Shown: positions 6,155 to 13,335, counted from the first letter of the stretch. The stretch is 13,335 nt of DNA from Martensiomyces pterosporus (GCA_025201845.1 MU603990.1:65248-78582); one strand, 5' to 3'. The notes: generated by a model from the letters alone, not told the origin. Translations and numbers: made by a program.

Positions 6155-7936
6155 ATGGCGCACATAAAGGACCTGCACGTGAACATCCTACAGAAGGTAT
6201 TCGCGTACTTCCACGGCAGGTTAATGTTGTATTCACCAAGTCTTAACGAGTTTATGCAGCTGCTACCTCCTGCTGCAGTCTGTCGTGCTTGGAGGGAGTG
6301 CATGCTTCCATATGTCTATCATACAGCATATCTCGACTACCATATCAAAGAAACAAATGAGGGCAGCAAGACCAAACAGGTCAAGTGCAAGTGGAAGTCA
6401 AACATAGACCTTATTGTCTCACAACGCCTCAGTAGCGCAACCAGAGAACTGCGGGTAAAGTCGTTCTGCTGCTCAGTCAGTCCTTCATATATACATCGTG
6501 CCCTGGATGCTTTTGGTTTTAACTCAACCCACTGGAGAGCGGTTAATGTACTAGTTATCAAAATGGTCTTTGAAAGAGATATTGCTCGCTATAGTACAGG
6601 TGGTTATATTGGCAGCGAAACGTCAGCAACACAGTTTACCGAGTACTTTGGACAGCACCTTCCACATATCAGTGATTTGTCTATAGATTATTTTCTTCTA
6701 TCATATATCCCTAGTGACATATGGCCTAGGCTGGTCAACCTGTATGCTAGCCAGTTACACGCGCTCATTTGCAGTGCCACCCCTATCACCTTCGATTGCC
6801 GCTCATTTTCGCCTAGACTCAGACATTTACATGTTAGTATTGGCTCTGGAGTATCGAATAGGCTTCCGCAACTGCCAGCTTCACCACTAGAGAAGCTGGA
6901 GTTGTTTGATATCCCACACAATTTCGCTTGGTGGACGTTTATTGGTACAACGCCTGGTTTCATCGAGTTTACAAATCTGCGTGAACTTAGGCTTGAATTT
7001 CGCCATCCACCGGGGAAGGCAGTGGAGCAAAGCAACTCCACCAGACAAGTGCAAGCGAGTAAGGCTTCATTCAACATTGGTTGTTGCAAGTTATTCTTTC
7101 CAAAGCCGAAGGAATCCAACAGACAAGTGAATACATCGGCTCCATCATCGAAGGAATCCAACAGACAAGTGCGCACGAGTACGGTTTCACTCGATATTGG
7201 CTGTTACAAAATGCTCTTTCCAAAGTTGAAACAGCTAATTATAGTAAACAGTCCGTACAATGATGGTGAATTTTATTCAATGTTTGCCCACTCGCCTCTC
7301 CAACATGTGGAGATTCGCGGTTCGTTCAAATCAGTCCATCACGTGTATCCTCGTAATCTGTTTAATGCGGCAAATGTGCGTTTCGGCATTCAACGTATTG
7401 CTCCTGATGACTACAAAAATTATCCTGATTTTTATCACAGACTGCTTGGTACACCCTCTAATGCAAGAACTGCTACATTGCATACATATAATAACAGAGT
7501 GCCTTTGCCTATACCCAGCAAAATTGAATGGATAAACTTAGTGCATCTATATCTTTATGCTGACATACATTTTGCTTCAGTTATTCAAGTCGTGATTCAG
7601 ATGCCAAAACTACGCACGCTTATAGTTGGCTGCGTTGTCGATAAGATCAACGAAGCTGGTTCAACCCTGCAAGCGATCCTCGAAGACAAGTTAACACAAA
7701 CGCCGTCTATCTCTACTACTCTCAAGAGCATTTCTATTTATTTGTGGTTTGACTCGTCACGGGTATTCAGTCTGGATGTTACGTGCTACCTGACCATTCT
7801 TGTTCATTCGCTGGTCAAGGTTGCTGTACCTAGCATGTATGTTTCTGATATCGAGGAGTTTGCTGCCCACCATGCTAACGCGTTTCCCCATCTGCGCAAT
7901 ATTGAAGTGCGTGGCTCTACTCCGTGGTATGACTGA
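6155..7936 (+). CDS. F-box-like/leucine-rich-repeat-like protein 2
   Basis: Single-exon frame of 593 residues; ATG at 6155 in context TCAACATGG and stop TGA at 7934. The N-terminal F-box-like segment reads MAHIKDLHVNILQKVFAYF, then LLPPAAVCRAWRECMLPYVY. The remainder is a leucine-rich solenoid-like region ending in FPHLRNIEVRG. It is clearly paralogous to gene 1 at 3102, with the same MAHI start, FYSMF-x-x-SPLQ block and C-terminal FPHL block. Its base composition is more AT-rich than gene 3 or the AAA/nuclease gene. It differs from gene 1 by a 40-residue expansion at about residues 297-362: a 26-residue duplication plus a 14-residue segment derived from a mobile-element tail. Partner and substrate are unknown; a Skp1-dependent ubiquitin-ligase adaptor role is family-level inference. 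Confidence 0.82.
   Translation: MAHIKDLHVNILQKVFAYFHGRLMLYSPSLNEFMQLLPPAAVCRAWRECMLPYVYHTAYLDYHIKETNEGSKTKQVKCKWKSNIDLIVSQRLSSATRELRVKSFCCSVSPSYIHRALDAFGFNSTHWRAVNVLVIKMVFERDIARYSTGGYIGSETSATQFTEYFGQHLPHISDLSIDYFLLSYIPSDIWPRLVNLYASQLHALICSATPITFDCRSFSPRLRHLHVSIGSGVSNRLPQLPASPLEKLELFDIPHNFAWWTFIGTTPGFIEFTNLRELRLEFRHPPGKAVEQSNSTRQVQASKASFNIGCCKLFFPKPKESNRQVNTSAPSSKESNRQVRTSTVSLDIGCYKMLFPKLKQLIIVNSPYNDGEFYSMFAHSPLQHVEIRGSFKSVHHVYPRNLFNAANVRFGIQRIAPDDYKNYPDFYHRLLGTPSNARTATLHTYNNRVPLPIPSKIEWINLVHLYLYADIHFASVIQVVIQMPKLRTLIVGCVVDKINEAGSTLQAILEDKLTQTPSISTTLKSISIYLWFDSSRVFSLDVTCYLTILVHSLVKVAVPSMYVSDIEEFAAHHANAFPHLRNIEVRGSTPWYD
7043..7240 (+). repeat. 78-bp in-frame duplication inside F-box-like gene 2, split by a later insertion
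   Basis: Unit 1 starts at 7043 and encodes RQVQASKASFNIGCCKLFFP. Unit 2 starts at 7163 and encodes RQVRTSTVSLDIGCYKMLFP. The present period is 120 bp. Removing the 42-bp insertion at 7130-7171 gives 78 bp (26 codons). Paralogue gene 1 has only one equivalent (HKLYFPEL), so the duplication is specific to gene 2. The units have diverged, so it is older than the insertion. Confidence 0.75.
7107..7171 (+). mobile_element. 20-bp LINE-tail sliver (R4) flanked by 23-bp direct repeats inside a coding sequence
   Basis: Positions 7130-7149 read AATACATCGGCTCCATCATC. This is identical to the 3' end of repeat R3 and of the LINE at about 11300. The sliver is bracketed by perfect direct repeats at 7107-7129 and 7149-7171 (the single C at 7149 can be counted with either the sliver or the repeat). 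Sliver plus one repeat copy is 42 bp, so it adds 14 codons (residues 326-339, NTSAPSSKESNRQV) without breaking the frame. Read as a retroelement insertion truncated almost to its tail, with a target-site duplication. Confidence 0.7.
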
Positions 7937-9355
7937 AAACCAAATACCATGCTGCTTTTAATTTTCGCATATATTTTCTCTCTTTCACTTGTCTCCACAC
8001 GTCATCTGATAAAATAATTCTCACAAAACTCTCGTTTGCATAGTCTAACTTGAGTTGTTGTTGTATGAAGCGCACTCTGGCGGATGATAGTGAATCTGTG
8101 ATGTCTGTAGTCTACCACCCCATGCGCATATGCCATTCTCACCTGGTGTGTTTGGTGACAGGCATACTGTAGACAGTCTTTGGAGGAGAGATTGTAGGAA
8201 TTCTGGCCTGCTCCAGAGGTGTATCCTGTGGCTTGAAAGAAAGAAGTAGTATCCCTGTCATCTGCAACAAGTGTTGCATAGTGCAGATACCACTGGTATC
8301 CTCTACACTATCAGAAGCTGGGTGTTTCGCTGTTGTTCATGTATATAAACCACTCATGCCCCACTTGGAATAGGGTTCGATGACTGGCGTTACCCTTCTC
8401 TTTTCTACAATGCTGCTGGCAGTGCATTCACCAACAATCTACGGCATACACAATATGGTGCCATTCCTCAAACTGGCGGAGTGTGCTGTGCATAGGTTGA
8501 CCGTCTAGCGCACGGGAGAGCATGGGTGGTTGCAACCCCTTGCCGCAAGAGACAAGAGCGAGTGCTCCATCCACACAAGCGCAGCCAGCAGTGCAGTCGG
8601 GTGGCCCAGGCACACAAGAGCGAGAAAGTGGGCTGAGGTGGCAGTGTGCACAGTGGCCACCACCATCCAGCTGCTGTGGCGCATGGGCAGGAGGAAAGCA
8701 CCGCTGCTTGCTGCTGCCTGTGTGTGGCGCACCGCCCTCTCTCGCCTCTGCTGCTTTTCTTTTGTGTGCGGCTGTCCCTCTCATGCCTCTGCTGTTCACC
8801 ACGCAAACACGCCTTTCTCTCTCGCTTGCTGCTCTCTTCGCTTCCCTCCTCACTCCCCGCTTTGTACTTGTTCTCCCCTTGTCTTCCTGTCTGTGCTGCT
8901 TTTGGCTCATTCGGAGCACGCTTGGCAATTCAGAGCAGTCGACTAAGCGGCTTTGCACACACAGCTGGTGGGTTTGCGGGGAGTGGCAGAGGCACTTGCG
9001 GATAGCAGCAGCGCCCTTGGACATGGGCAGCAGCGCTTTCGGTGGCAGCAGGCACAGTGCTGGTGGTTGCAGCACACACCCACAGCCTCGACGCACCGGC
9101 TGGAGCAGCAGCGAGCAACAGCTCACCACCCAGCCCTGCCACAGGTTTGCCTTGCACACAGCGTTGTTCAGGCGGAAGCAGCAAAGCAAGCAGTCGATCT
9201 GAGCTGTGCCGATCAGCAGGGCATTGCGTTGACCTTGGCTGCTGTTACTATGGCCGCAGTACTATCAATGCTGCATTAAAGCAATGCAAAACAGCAACCC
9301 GCGTTTTATCTCCACTTGCTATCCCTACATTATTGCCTTTCTCAATACTCTCACC
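7937..9355. other. Intergenic region between F-box-like genes 2 and 3
   Basis: Positions 7937-8430 are AT-richer and hold the presumed 3' UTR of gene 2, with an A-rich GATAAAATAATT element near 8008-8020. Positions 8430-9280 are a GC-rich, CAG/CTG- and CT-rich block like the gap before gene 2. It again has overlapping open frames on both strands (8428-9189 minus, 8522-9202 plus) without recognisable domains, which I do not call as genes. The last 60 bp before 9356 are pyrimidine-rich and are the likely leader of gene 3. No RNA gene was seen. Confidence 0.4.
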
Positions 9356-10993
9356 ATGGCTTTCTTGGACGACTTACCTTTGGATATCTTGCTCGCAGTT
9401 GTTAGGTGGCTCTACAAAAAGCCCCTGTATAAGTCTGGGTTTTGCAGGCTGTTGCCTGTGGCGAGCGTCAGTACAAGGCTGCGCCAGTCCCTGCTACCCC
9501 TGCTCTACAGTGACCTAGTATTCGAGTTTCTAAGTGACAGAAATTATAGCACTCGCCACAACGCCTCTCTTGCGAGATCGGCCGGATGTTCAAAGTATGT
9601 GCAGCGAGTGTCACTGTTTGTGGAGGAGTACACAAATCCGGATGATATCGTCAGAGCGGTGCGAGATGACATGGATGCTGGAAGCGAGACCAAATGGCCA
9701 AACCTGCGCTCATACGCTTATACCCACGGGTATGATTTTGACGTTGATAACTTTAATTCTTGCTGGAACATCATTAAGCAGGTTGACAAGGAGCTCCCTA
9801 AGCTACGCCAAGCAGCTCCAGTTACTTGTGACGTGTCTTCAGGCATCCCACTGCTTGCCTACAATCCACCCTCCGTGTCCTTGTTGTCCCAGCTCACATC
9901 GCTTTTTCTATACTATAACAATCAAGGCGTCGACGCCAACTACTGGCCACCCATTTTTGCGCCTACTTTGGTTGACCTCGCACTCTACGGTGTTAATCCC
10001 GAAAGCATATGGAACATATTCTACGACGGTCAAGAAGGCCAGACCGTGGTGTTTGCGAGGCTCAAGCGCCTAATCATTGGGTTTGAAAACCCACTACATT
10101 GGGGACAGAGCGGTGGTTTGCCGCCTCACTTGCAAGGTGCTACGAACAGTGCACTGGCAAAAAGGTCTGTGTGGACAGCCGGGGCTGCCAGTGGCGAGCT
10201 AGGCTGCCGAGTGCCTTTGTTCCCGGTTCTTCATACACTATGGTGCACGAATATGGCGTACAACTTTTGTGATTTCATCACTCGCACCCAGGGCCACGAT
10301 AGTCTGGTATCGCTTGTCGTGGGCAACAAACTTGTGTACTTTGATTTCGACGTCAACATGTTCAAAAACCTAGAATCGGTCAAGTTTTTCACTCCTATTC
10401 AGGACACAGACGAAGAAAGAACAGGTTCTGTGGATCTGTACAAGTCTGCGTTTACCAGCCTGCTGCGCACGAAGACGAACATACAGAGTATGGCATTCAC
10501 GTCCACTGCGCGTGATACGCTCTTCCAAGTGCCGCCGGATATTGGGTGCGTCAATCTGCGCTCGCTCATCCTCGGCGTGGACGTCGACTTCAAGTCAATG
10601 CTTCTACTTCTCAGCAGCCTGAAGCACCTTGTCAAGTTGGAGCTAGGTGTCAATTATGCCTTTATCTACGATGGTAACGATGAGCAAGAGGATGCAGCCG
10701 AGTACATCGACGAGCTTCAGCCGCTTCAAGCGGATTACCCGCCCGTGAGCAGCACTCTGCGCCGTTTTACTTGCCGCTTGCACGATCCAAGGGTGCGTCG
10801 TTGCTACACAGCAGCCTATGCATTCGAGCTAGCACTACACCTCCCTGCGCTTGGACGCATGGATCTGAGTGTGCGCCAACAAAGCGATGTGGGTTTCTAC
10901 GAAGCACTGCTATGCAAGTTCCTTCAAGAGCTGTCAGGGTCTCCATACATGAACAATGGGCTCTTGAATGCCAAAGTCGCGCCATGCTCTTGA
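9356..10993 (+). CDS. F-box-like/leucine-rich-repeat-like protein 3
   Basis: Frame of 545 residues ending at TGA 10991-10993. I prefer the ATG at 9356 (CTCACCATGG, strong Kozak context) over the in-frame ATG at 9284, because the protein then begins directly with an F-box-like segment: MAFLDDLPLDILLAVVRWLY, then LLPVASVSTRLRQSLLPLLY. This is the clearest F-box pattern of the three (L-P-x-D-I-L-L). The following region is leucine-rich and irregular, with segments such as LVDLALYGVNPESIW and NLRSLILGVDVDFKSM that resemble degenerate leucine-rich repeats. It is more distant from genes 1 and 2 than those are from each other and has more GC-ending codons. Likely a substrate-binding F-box-type adaptor, substrate unknown. 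No internal stop or frameshift seen. Confidence 0.82.
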   Translation: MAFLDDLPLDILLAVVRWLYKKPLYKSGFCRLLPVASVSTRLRQSLLPLLYSDLVFEFLSDRNYSTRHNASLARSAGCSKYVQRVSLFVEEYTNPDDIVRAVRDDMDAGSETKWPNLRSYAYTHGYDFDVDNFNSCWNIIKQVDKELPKLRQAAPVTCDVSSGIPLLAYNPPSVSLLSQLTSLFLYYNNQGVDANYWPPIFAPTLVDLALYGVNPESIWNIFYDGQEGQTVVFARLKRLIIGFENPLHWGQSGGLPPHLQGATNSALAKRSVWTAGAASGELGCRVPLFPVLHTLWCTNMAYNFCDFITRTQGHDSLVSLVVGNKLVYFDFDVNMFKNLESVKFFTPIQDTDEERTGSVDLYKSAFTSLLRTKTNIQSMAFTSTARDTLFQVPPDIGCVNLRSLILGVDVDFKSMLLLLSSLKHLVKLELGVNYAFIYDGNDEQEDAAEYIDELQPLQADYPPVSSTLRRFTCRLHDPRVRRCYTAAYAFELALHLPALGRMDLSVRQQSDVGFYEALLCKFLQELSGSPYMNNGLLNAKVAPCS

Positions 10994-11225
10994 TGGCCTT
11001 ACCCCTTTCCTCCGACTAGCACGCTTGTCGCATAGGACACTCAGCACTGTTCCTCCTGGGCTGGCTATTGGCTGCCAATGCCTTTTGCTTGGCGTCTAGT
11101 AGCATTTTAGTCAACACACCACCCACATGAGGCTCAGGGACTTCTCATGGCTTATTCCTACTCTGACCTGTTTTGTAATCGCTATCAGCAATACATTCTC
11201 GTTCCATCCTAGTTTACATATGTGA
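10994..11225. other. Gap between F-box-like gene 3 and LINE fragment
   Basis: Presumed 3' UTR of gene 3 and the flank of the LINE insertion. An antisense frame at 11111-11329 overlaps the LINE tail but lacks any recognisable domain. Nothing else was supported. Confidence 0.35.
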
Positions 11226-12130
11226 CTATCCCTTCTTGCGGTCATGTTGAACGTGTCCTTCTCTTCGTTGTTTGAGCGGGCGAGGCAGATCACTGAAACC
11301 GCTGATGATGGAGCCGATGTATTTTCCAATGAACTTAGCTAAGAGCCAAGAAACCAGAAGAGTCCCCATAGCAGGGTCGGCTAAGGAGTACAAGAAGTCA
11401 TGTCGCCACATAATGTTGCGGCCGGTAGCAGGTTGGATAGGGGGACAGAGCTCTCGGTCTATTTGCAGCTTGTTGCGCACTAGCGATCAGTAGTACGCGT
11501 TTGCCACCGCGTTTCTGAACGTGACCCTACATCTGTGAGTGAAATCTTCTGTGAAGGTTTGATTTAGTGGGCGGTTGTATTGCCGATAGTCCCGTTCGAG
11601 GGCCTGTTTGAAGTTGTCGATCCAGTGCTGGTCCAGGATGAGATGTCCATGGCGCTCTGCAGTAAAGCGAGCACTCATGTCATCCGCTGCCGGGGTCGCG
11701 CTGGTGCTGGGAGGCGGCGGCTCTGCCTCCTGTTCGCCGTGAGCGCAGGTAAGCATGTGCACCACTGACTCTGTGATCTGCTCACACCGCGGGCAGAATC
11801 GCATCTCGCGGGCATCTGGGTATGCTGCCGGGTACCATGCAGTGTTGCGCTTCATCGTCGGCAGGGAAACGCACCGCTCGTTCAATAGTTGAATCCTACA
11901 ATTATAACCACTCATACCAACCGACCCCACGAATGGGCAAGTAAATCAGCTCTCTCTCTCTCTCTCTCGCCACTTCGCAGCACAGATCTTGTTATTAAAT
12001 GCCGGCTCTCTTTTCAGTTCCCGCACAAAATGCCTCCATGTTTTTGTGTTCCATTCTAATGTGCGCCCAGCATTTATCAATCATTGTGAAGTTGCTAATA
12101 TCCTGAGTTGCAGTACGCTCGGTAGCAAGG
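11226..12130 (-). mobile_element. 3'-end fragment of a non-LTR retrotransposon (LINE), inactivated, copy L1
   Basis: The minus-strand frame can be followed from about 12130 to 11226 through several stops. It reads TLEWNTKTWRHFVRELKREP and ICAAKWRERERES, then a stop next to a (GA)n run, then RIQLLNERCVSLPTMKRNTA. Next comes the cysteine/histidine knuckle CPRCEQITESVVHMLTC (C-x2-C-x8-H-x4-C), which typically sits after the reverse transcriptase of LINEs. After NAYY there is an in-frame TGA (11487-11489), and the same frame continues with SLVRNKLQIDRELCP and ADPAMGTLLVSW to KYIGSI. Copies L2, R1, R2 and R3 share this tail. The reverse transcriptase catalytic core is not in the window. The 3' terminus is probably near 11300, at GGCTCCATCATC. 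Confidence 0.75.
11950..11968. repeat. (CT)9 microsatellite inside LINE L1
   Basis: A pure CT run lies within the LINE reading frame, as a GA run encoding alternating R-E on the minus strand. It is followed directly by an in-frame TGA, so slippage here may have contributed to decay of the LINE frame. Confidence 0.85.
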
Positions 12131-12212
12131 GGTCACAGCAGTGCCTAGGTAATTTTGTTCACGGGCTCCTCTGGATGGCATGGGTTTTCATGTGCAATGG
12201 TTATCTCTCATG

Positions 12213-12320
12213 GATGTCCTCTGGACACCTGTGCGAGACAGCATGCATTTGCTTAGTTTCCAGTCACTCTGGCGACATGGTTTCTTATGCTCATTGGAGA
12301 TACATCGGCTCCATCACCAT
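12213..12320 (+). mobile_element. Short LINE-tail repeat, copy R2, internally deleted
   Basis: The copy begins GATGTCCTCTGGACACC and reads DSMHLLSFQSLWRHGFLC, matching R3 (DSVCLLSFLSLWGHGFLC). It then lacks about 45 bp that R3 has and resumes with TTGGAGATACATCGGCTCC and CATCACCAT. The 5' boundary is at the same ATGTCC as in R1 and R3. No clear target duplication. Confidence 0.7.
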
Positions 12321-12430
12321 TTAACCACGTCAAGTTTAGAGTCACCCCGAACATCGTTATGTTTAGAGAGCCCAAGCGGTACTCTACACCCACTGTCGTT
12401 TGGAGAAACCCGCTGCTCAAAGAAATCTGA
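12320..12430 (+). pseudogene. 36-codon coding-like relic of unknown gene
   Basis: Directly after repeat R2 a frame reads FNHVKFRVTPNIVMFREP, continues KRYSTPTVVWRNPLLKEI, and stops at TGA 12428. The codons are balanced and the composition is that of a folded protein rather than of random frames. There is no ATG of its own. I do not recognise the family. It could be the end of a gene whose upstream part was displaced by R2, or chance. Confidence 0.35.
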
Positions 12431-12489
12431 GCCAGGGTGTAGCCGTGAGCAGGGTTGCTCAGTTTAATTCAGGCAGCAGAGCGGTTCAC

Positions 12490-12642
12490 CTAGTCCTTGG
12501 GTTTCACAACAGGGTGGTTTTCCAGGTGGAGTGATGCACACACGACTGCGGTCTGAGCCAGCTCGCCTTTTCTTCGCTTTCTATACTCCTCATTTCCGGT
12601 TATCCACATCTTGTTAGGGATCCATGTCCCCAATATATCCAT
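12490..12642 (-). CDS. Small 50-residue frame or last-exon relic
   Basis: Minus-strand ATG at 12642 to TAG at 12490. It begins MDILGTWIPNKMWITGNEEY, has a basic RKRRKGELAQ stretch, and ends HPVVKPKD. Composition is plausible for a real protein. A CAG acceptor-like site lies about 10 nt upstream of the ATG (minus strand GTAAGCAG/GATGG), so it may instead be a terminal exon. The R3 element inserted just upstream. Family not recognised. It faces the relic at 12320-12430 tail to tail. Confidence 0.35.
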   Translation of the reverse strand: MDILGTWIPNKMWITGNEEYRKRRKGELAQTAVVCASLHLENHPVVKPKD

Positions 12643-12647
12643 CCGGC

Positions 12648-12850
12648 CATCCTGCTTACACTAATCACTTCTTGATGATGATGGAGCCGATGTATTTCCA
12701 GTAAACTTAGAGCTAAGAAACTAGAGGGCCCCCATAGCAGGGCCGGCTAAGAAGCACAGGAAACCATGTCCCCAGAGTGACAGGAAACTAAGCAGGCAAA
12801 CGCTGTCCTGCACGGTTGTCCATGGGACATCTTGCTTACACTAATCACTT
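12648..12850 (-). mobile_element. Short LINE-tail repeat R3 with 23-bp target-site duplication
   Basis: The element occupies 12671-12827 (157 bp, minus orientation) between direct repeats 12648-12670 and 12828-12850. The repeats match at 22 of 23 positions (core TGCTTACACTAATCACTT). In element orientation it starts near ATGTCCCATGGACAACC and ends GGCTCCATCATCATCAAG, a short ATC-repeat tail. A stop-interrupted frame reads DSVCLLSFLSLWGHGFLC and LAGPAMGAL, homologous to the LINE L1 tail (MWRHDFLYSLADPAMGTL). This is the best-preserved copy of the short family. Confidence 0.8.
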
Positions 12851-13088
12851 TATCACTCCTTGCCCCTCTTTCACCATTTAAGACCAGCCCTTGCCAAATC
12901 TTTCCTGGCTTTCTTCAGGACAGCTCTCATCTTCGCTTAACAGGCCTCACAGCCACCAACTCTTCAAGAGCCATTGCACATTTACACTCAATTCTGTATT
13001 CGCCATTTGAATTTCTTTGCGGGGCTCTTACCACATCTTGCTGCTATAGTGTCCGTTGTCTCTGCTCAATTTCTTCTATTCTTGCTAG
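12851..13088. other. Gap upstream of the right-edge gene
   Basis: Pyrimidine-rich on the plus strand (CTCCTTGCCCCTCTTTCACC, and TTTCTTCTATTCTTGC just before 13089), compatible with a fungal promoter and leader. The plus frame 12832-13158 is rejected as chance. No other gene seen. Confidence 0.35.
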
Positions 13089-13335
13089 ATGGCCAGTACT
13101 ACTGAGTTCTCAAGAAGCGAGTGCTGCAAAGCACTACTGTTTGTATCCTTTCAATTGATGATTGGTGATATAAACATGCGCCAGTGTGTTGCGCGAGGTC
13201 TGAGAATAATGGATAAATGCAATATGGATTCTGATGACTTGGAGAAAACTTGTCAAGTTGAGTTTGACAGTTTGATGCAGTGGGCAAAGGATTACAAGCG
13301 GGACGAAAGGATAGATGATTCATCAGACTCTTCAG
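13089..13335 (+). CDS. 5' part of an unknown protein, runs off the right edge
   Basis: From ATG 13089 the frame is open through the last base (82 codons). It starts MASTTEFSRSECCKALLFVS, contains MIGDINMRQCVARGLRIMDK, and continues with an acidic, helix-rich part (CNMDSDDLEKTCQVEF, QWAKDYKRDERIDDSSDSS). Alternative in-frame starts are 13158 and 13176. The even amino-acid composition and the pyrimidine-rich leader before the ATG favour a real gene. I do not recognise the family. No signal peptide or membrane segment is seen in the visible part, and an intron cannot be excluded. Confidence 0.5.
   Translation, partial: MASTTEFSRSECCKALLFVSFQLMIGDINMRQCVARGLRIMDKCNMDSDDLEKTCQVEFDSLMQWAKDYKRDERIDDSSDSS

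Noticed and set aside
4728..6167. 479-residue plus-strand open frame
   Set aside because: Overlaps exon 1 of the AAA/nuclease gene antisense and the GC-rich gap; composition is Cys/Ser/Ala/Gln-rich without any domain, and the frame ends just inside gene 2.
8360..8395. GGTTCGA motif resembling a tRNA B box
   Set aside because: No cloverleaf or A box at the right distance could be drawn; the same holds for GGTTCAATGAGCC near 3273.
8428..9202. Overlapping long frames on both strands (253 and 226 residues)
   Set aside because: They occupy the same GC-rich, low-complexity DNA, lack domains, and neither has a convincing start or codon pattern.
12832..13158. 108-residue plus-strand frame before the right-edge gene
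   Set aside because: Ser/Leu/Cys-rich chance frame that overlaps the better-supported frame starting at 13089 and includes the R3 target repeat.
1..13335. CRISPR array, bacterial operon or phage genes
   Set aside because: No regularly spaced repeats, no ribosome-binding-site-led gene strings; the spliceosomal intron and LINE/LTR remnants indicate a eukaryotic nuclear genome.

Overview
The window looks like accessory DNA from a filamentous or early-diverging fungus. Support for a eukaryote comes from a clean spliceosomal intron (GTAAGT donor, CAGTAG acceptor), Kozak-like starts, wide intergenic spacing and non-LTR and Ty3-like retroelement debris. The three F-box-like proteins, and the AAA-ATPase-like domain joined to a PD-(D/E)XK nuclease domain, resemble families I associate with expansions in Kickxellomycotina (Coemansia-like fungi). 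That placement is an inference from memory and was not searched.

Layout. Positions 1-1195 are a scrambled nest of three fragments (A plus, B minus, C plus) of an LTR-retrotransposon gag/protease region. A and B form a 282-bp inverted repeat around an 85-bp spacer. Positions 1474-3102 (minus) hold F-box-like gene 1. Positions 3301-3725 hold two retroelement tail fragments. Positions 3744-4960 (minus) hold a two-exon AAA-ATPase-like/PD-(D/E)XK gene that seems to have lost its middle. A GC-rich, low-complexity gap follows. Positions 6155-7936 (plus) hold F-box-like gene 2, a paralogue of gene 1. After a second GC-rich gap, 9356-10993 (plus) holds F-box-like gene 3, more divergent. Positions 11226-12130 (minus) are the 3' end of a dead non-LTR retrotransposon (LINE), carrying its C-terminal zinc knuckle. 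Positions 12213-12850 contain two more short LINE-tail repeats and two short coding-like relics. At 13089 a reading frame opens and runs off the right edge.

The theme linking the regions is a short repeat whose 3' end reads AATACATCGGCTCCATCATC. It occurs as about 160-bp elements (3301, 12213, 12671), at the end of the LINE copies, and as a 20-bp sliver inside the coding sequence of F-box-like gene 2. Two of these copies (7130 and 12671) are flanked by direct repeats of the same length, about 23 bp, as expected for target-primed reverse transcription. The sliver with its duplication adds exactly 14 in-frame codons to gene 2. This is the most interesting signal I found.

I saw no tRNA, rRNA or CRISPR array, and no bacterial-type operon. 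Functions of the F-box-like and nuclease genes are family-level inferences.
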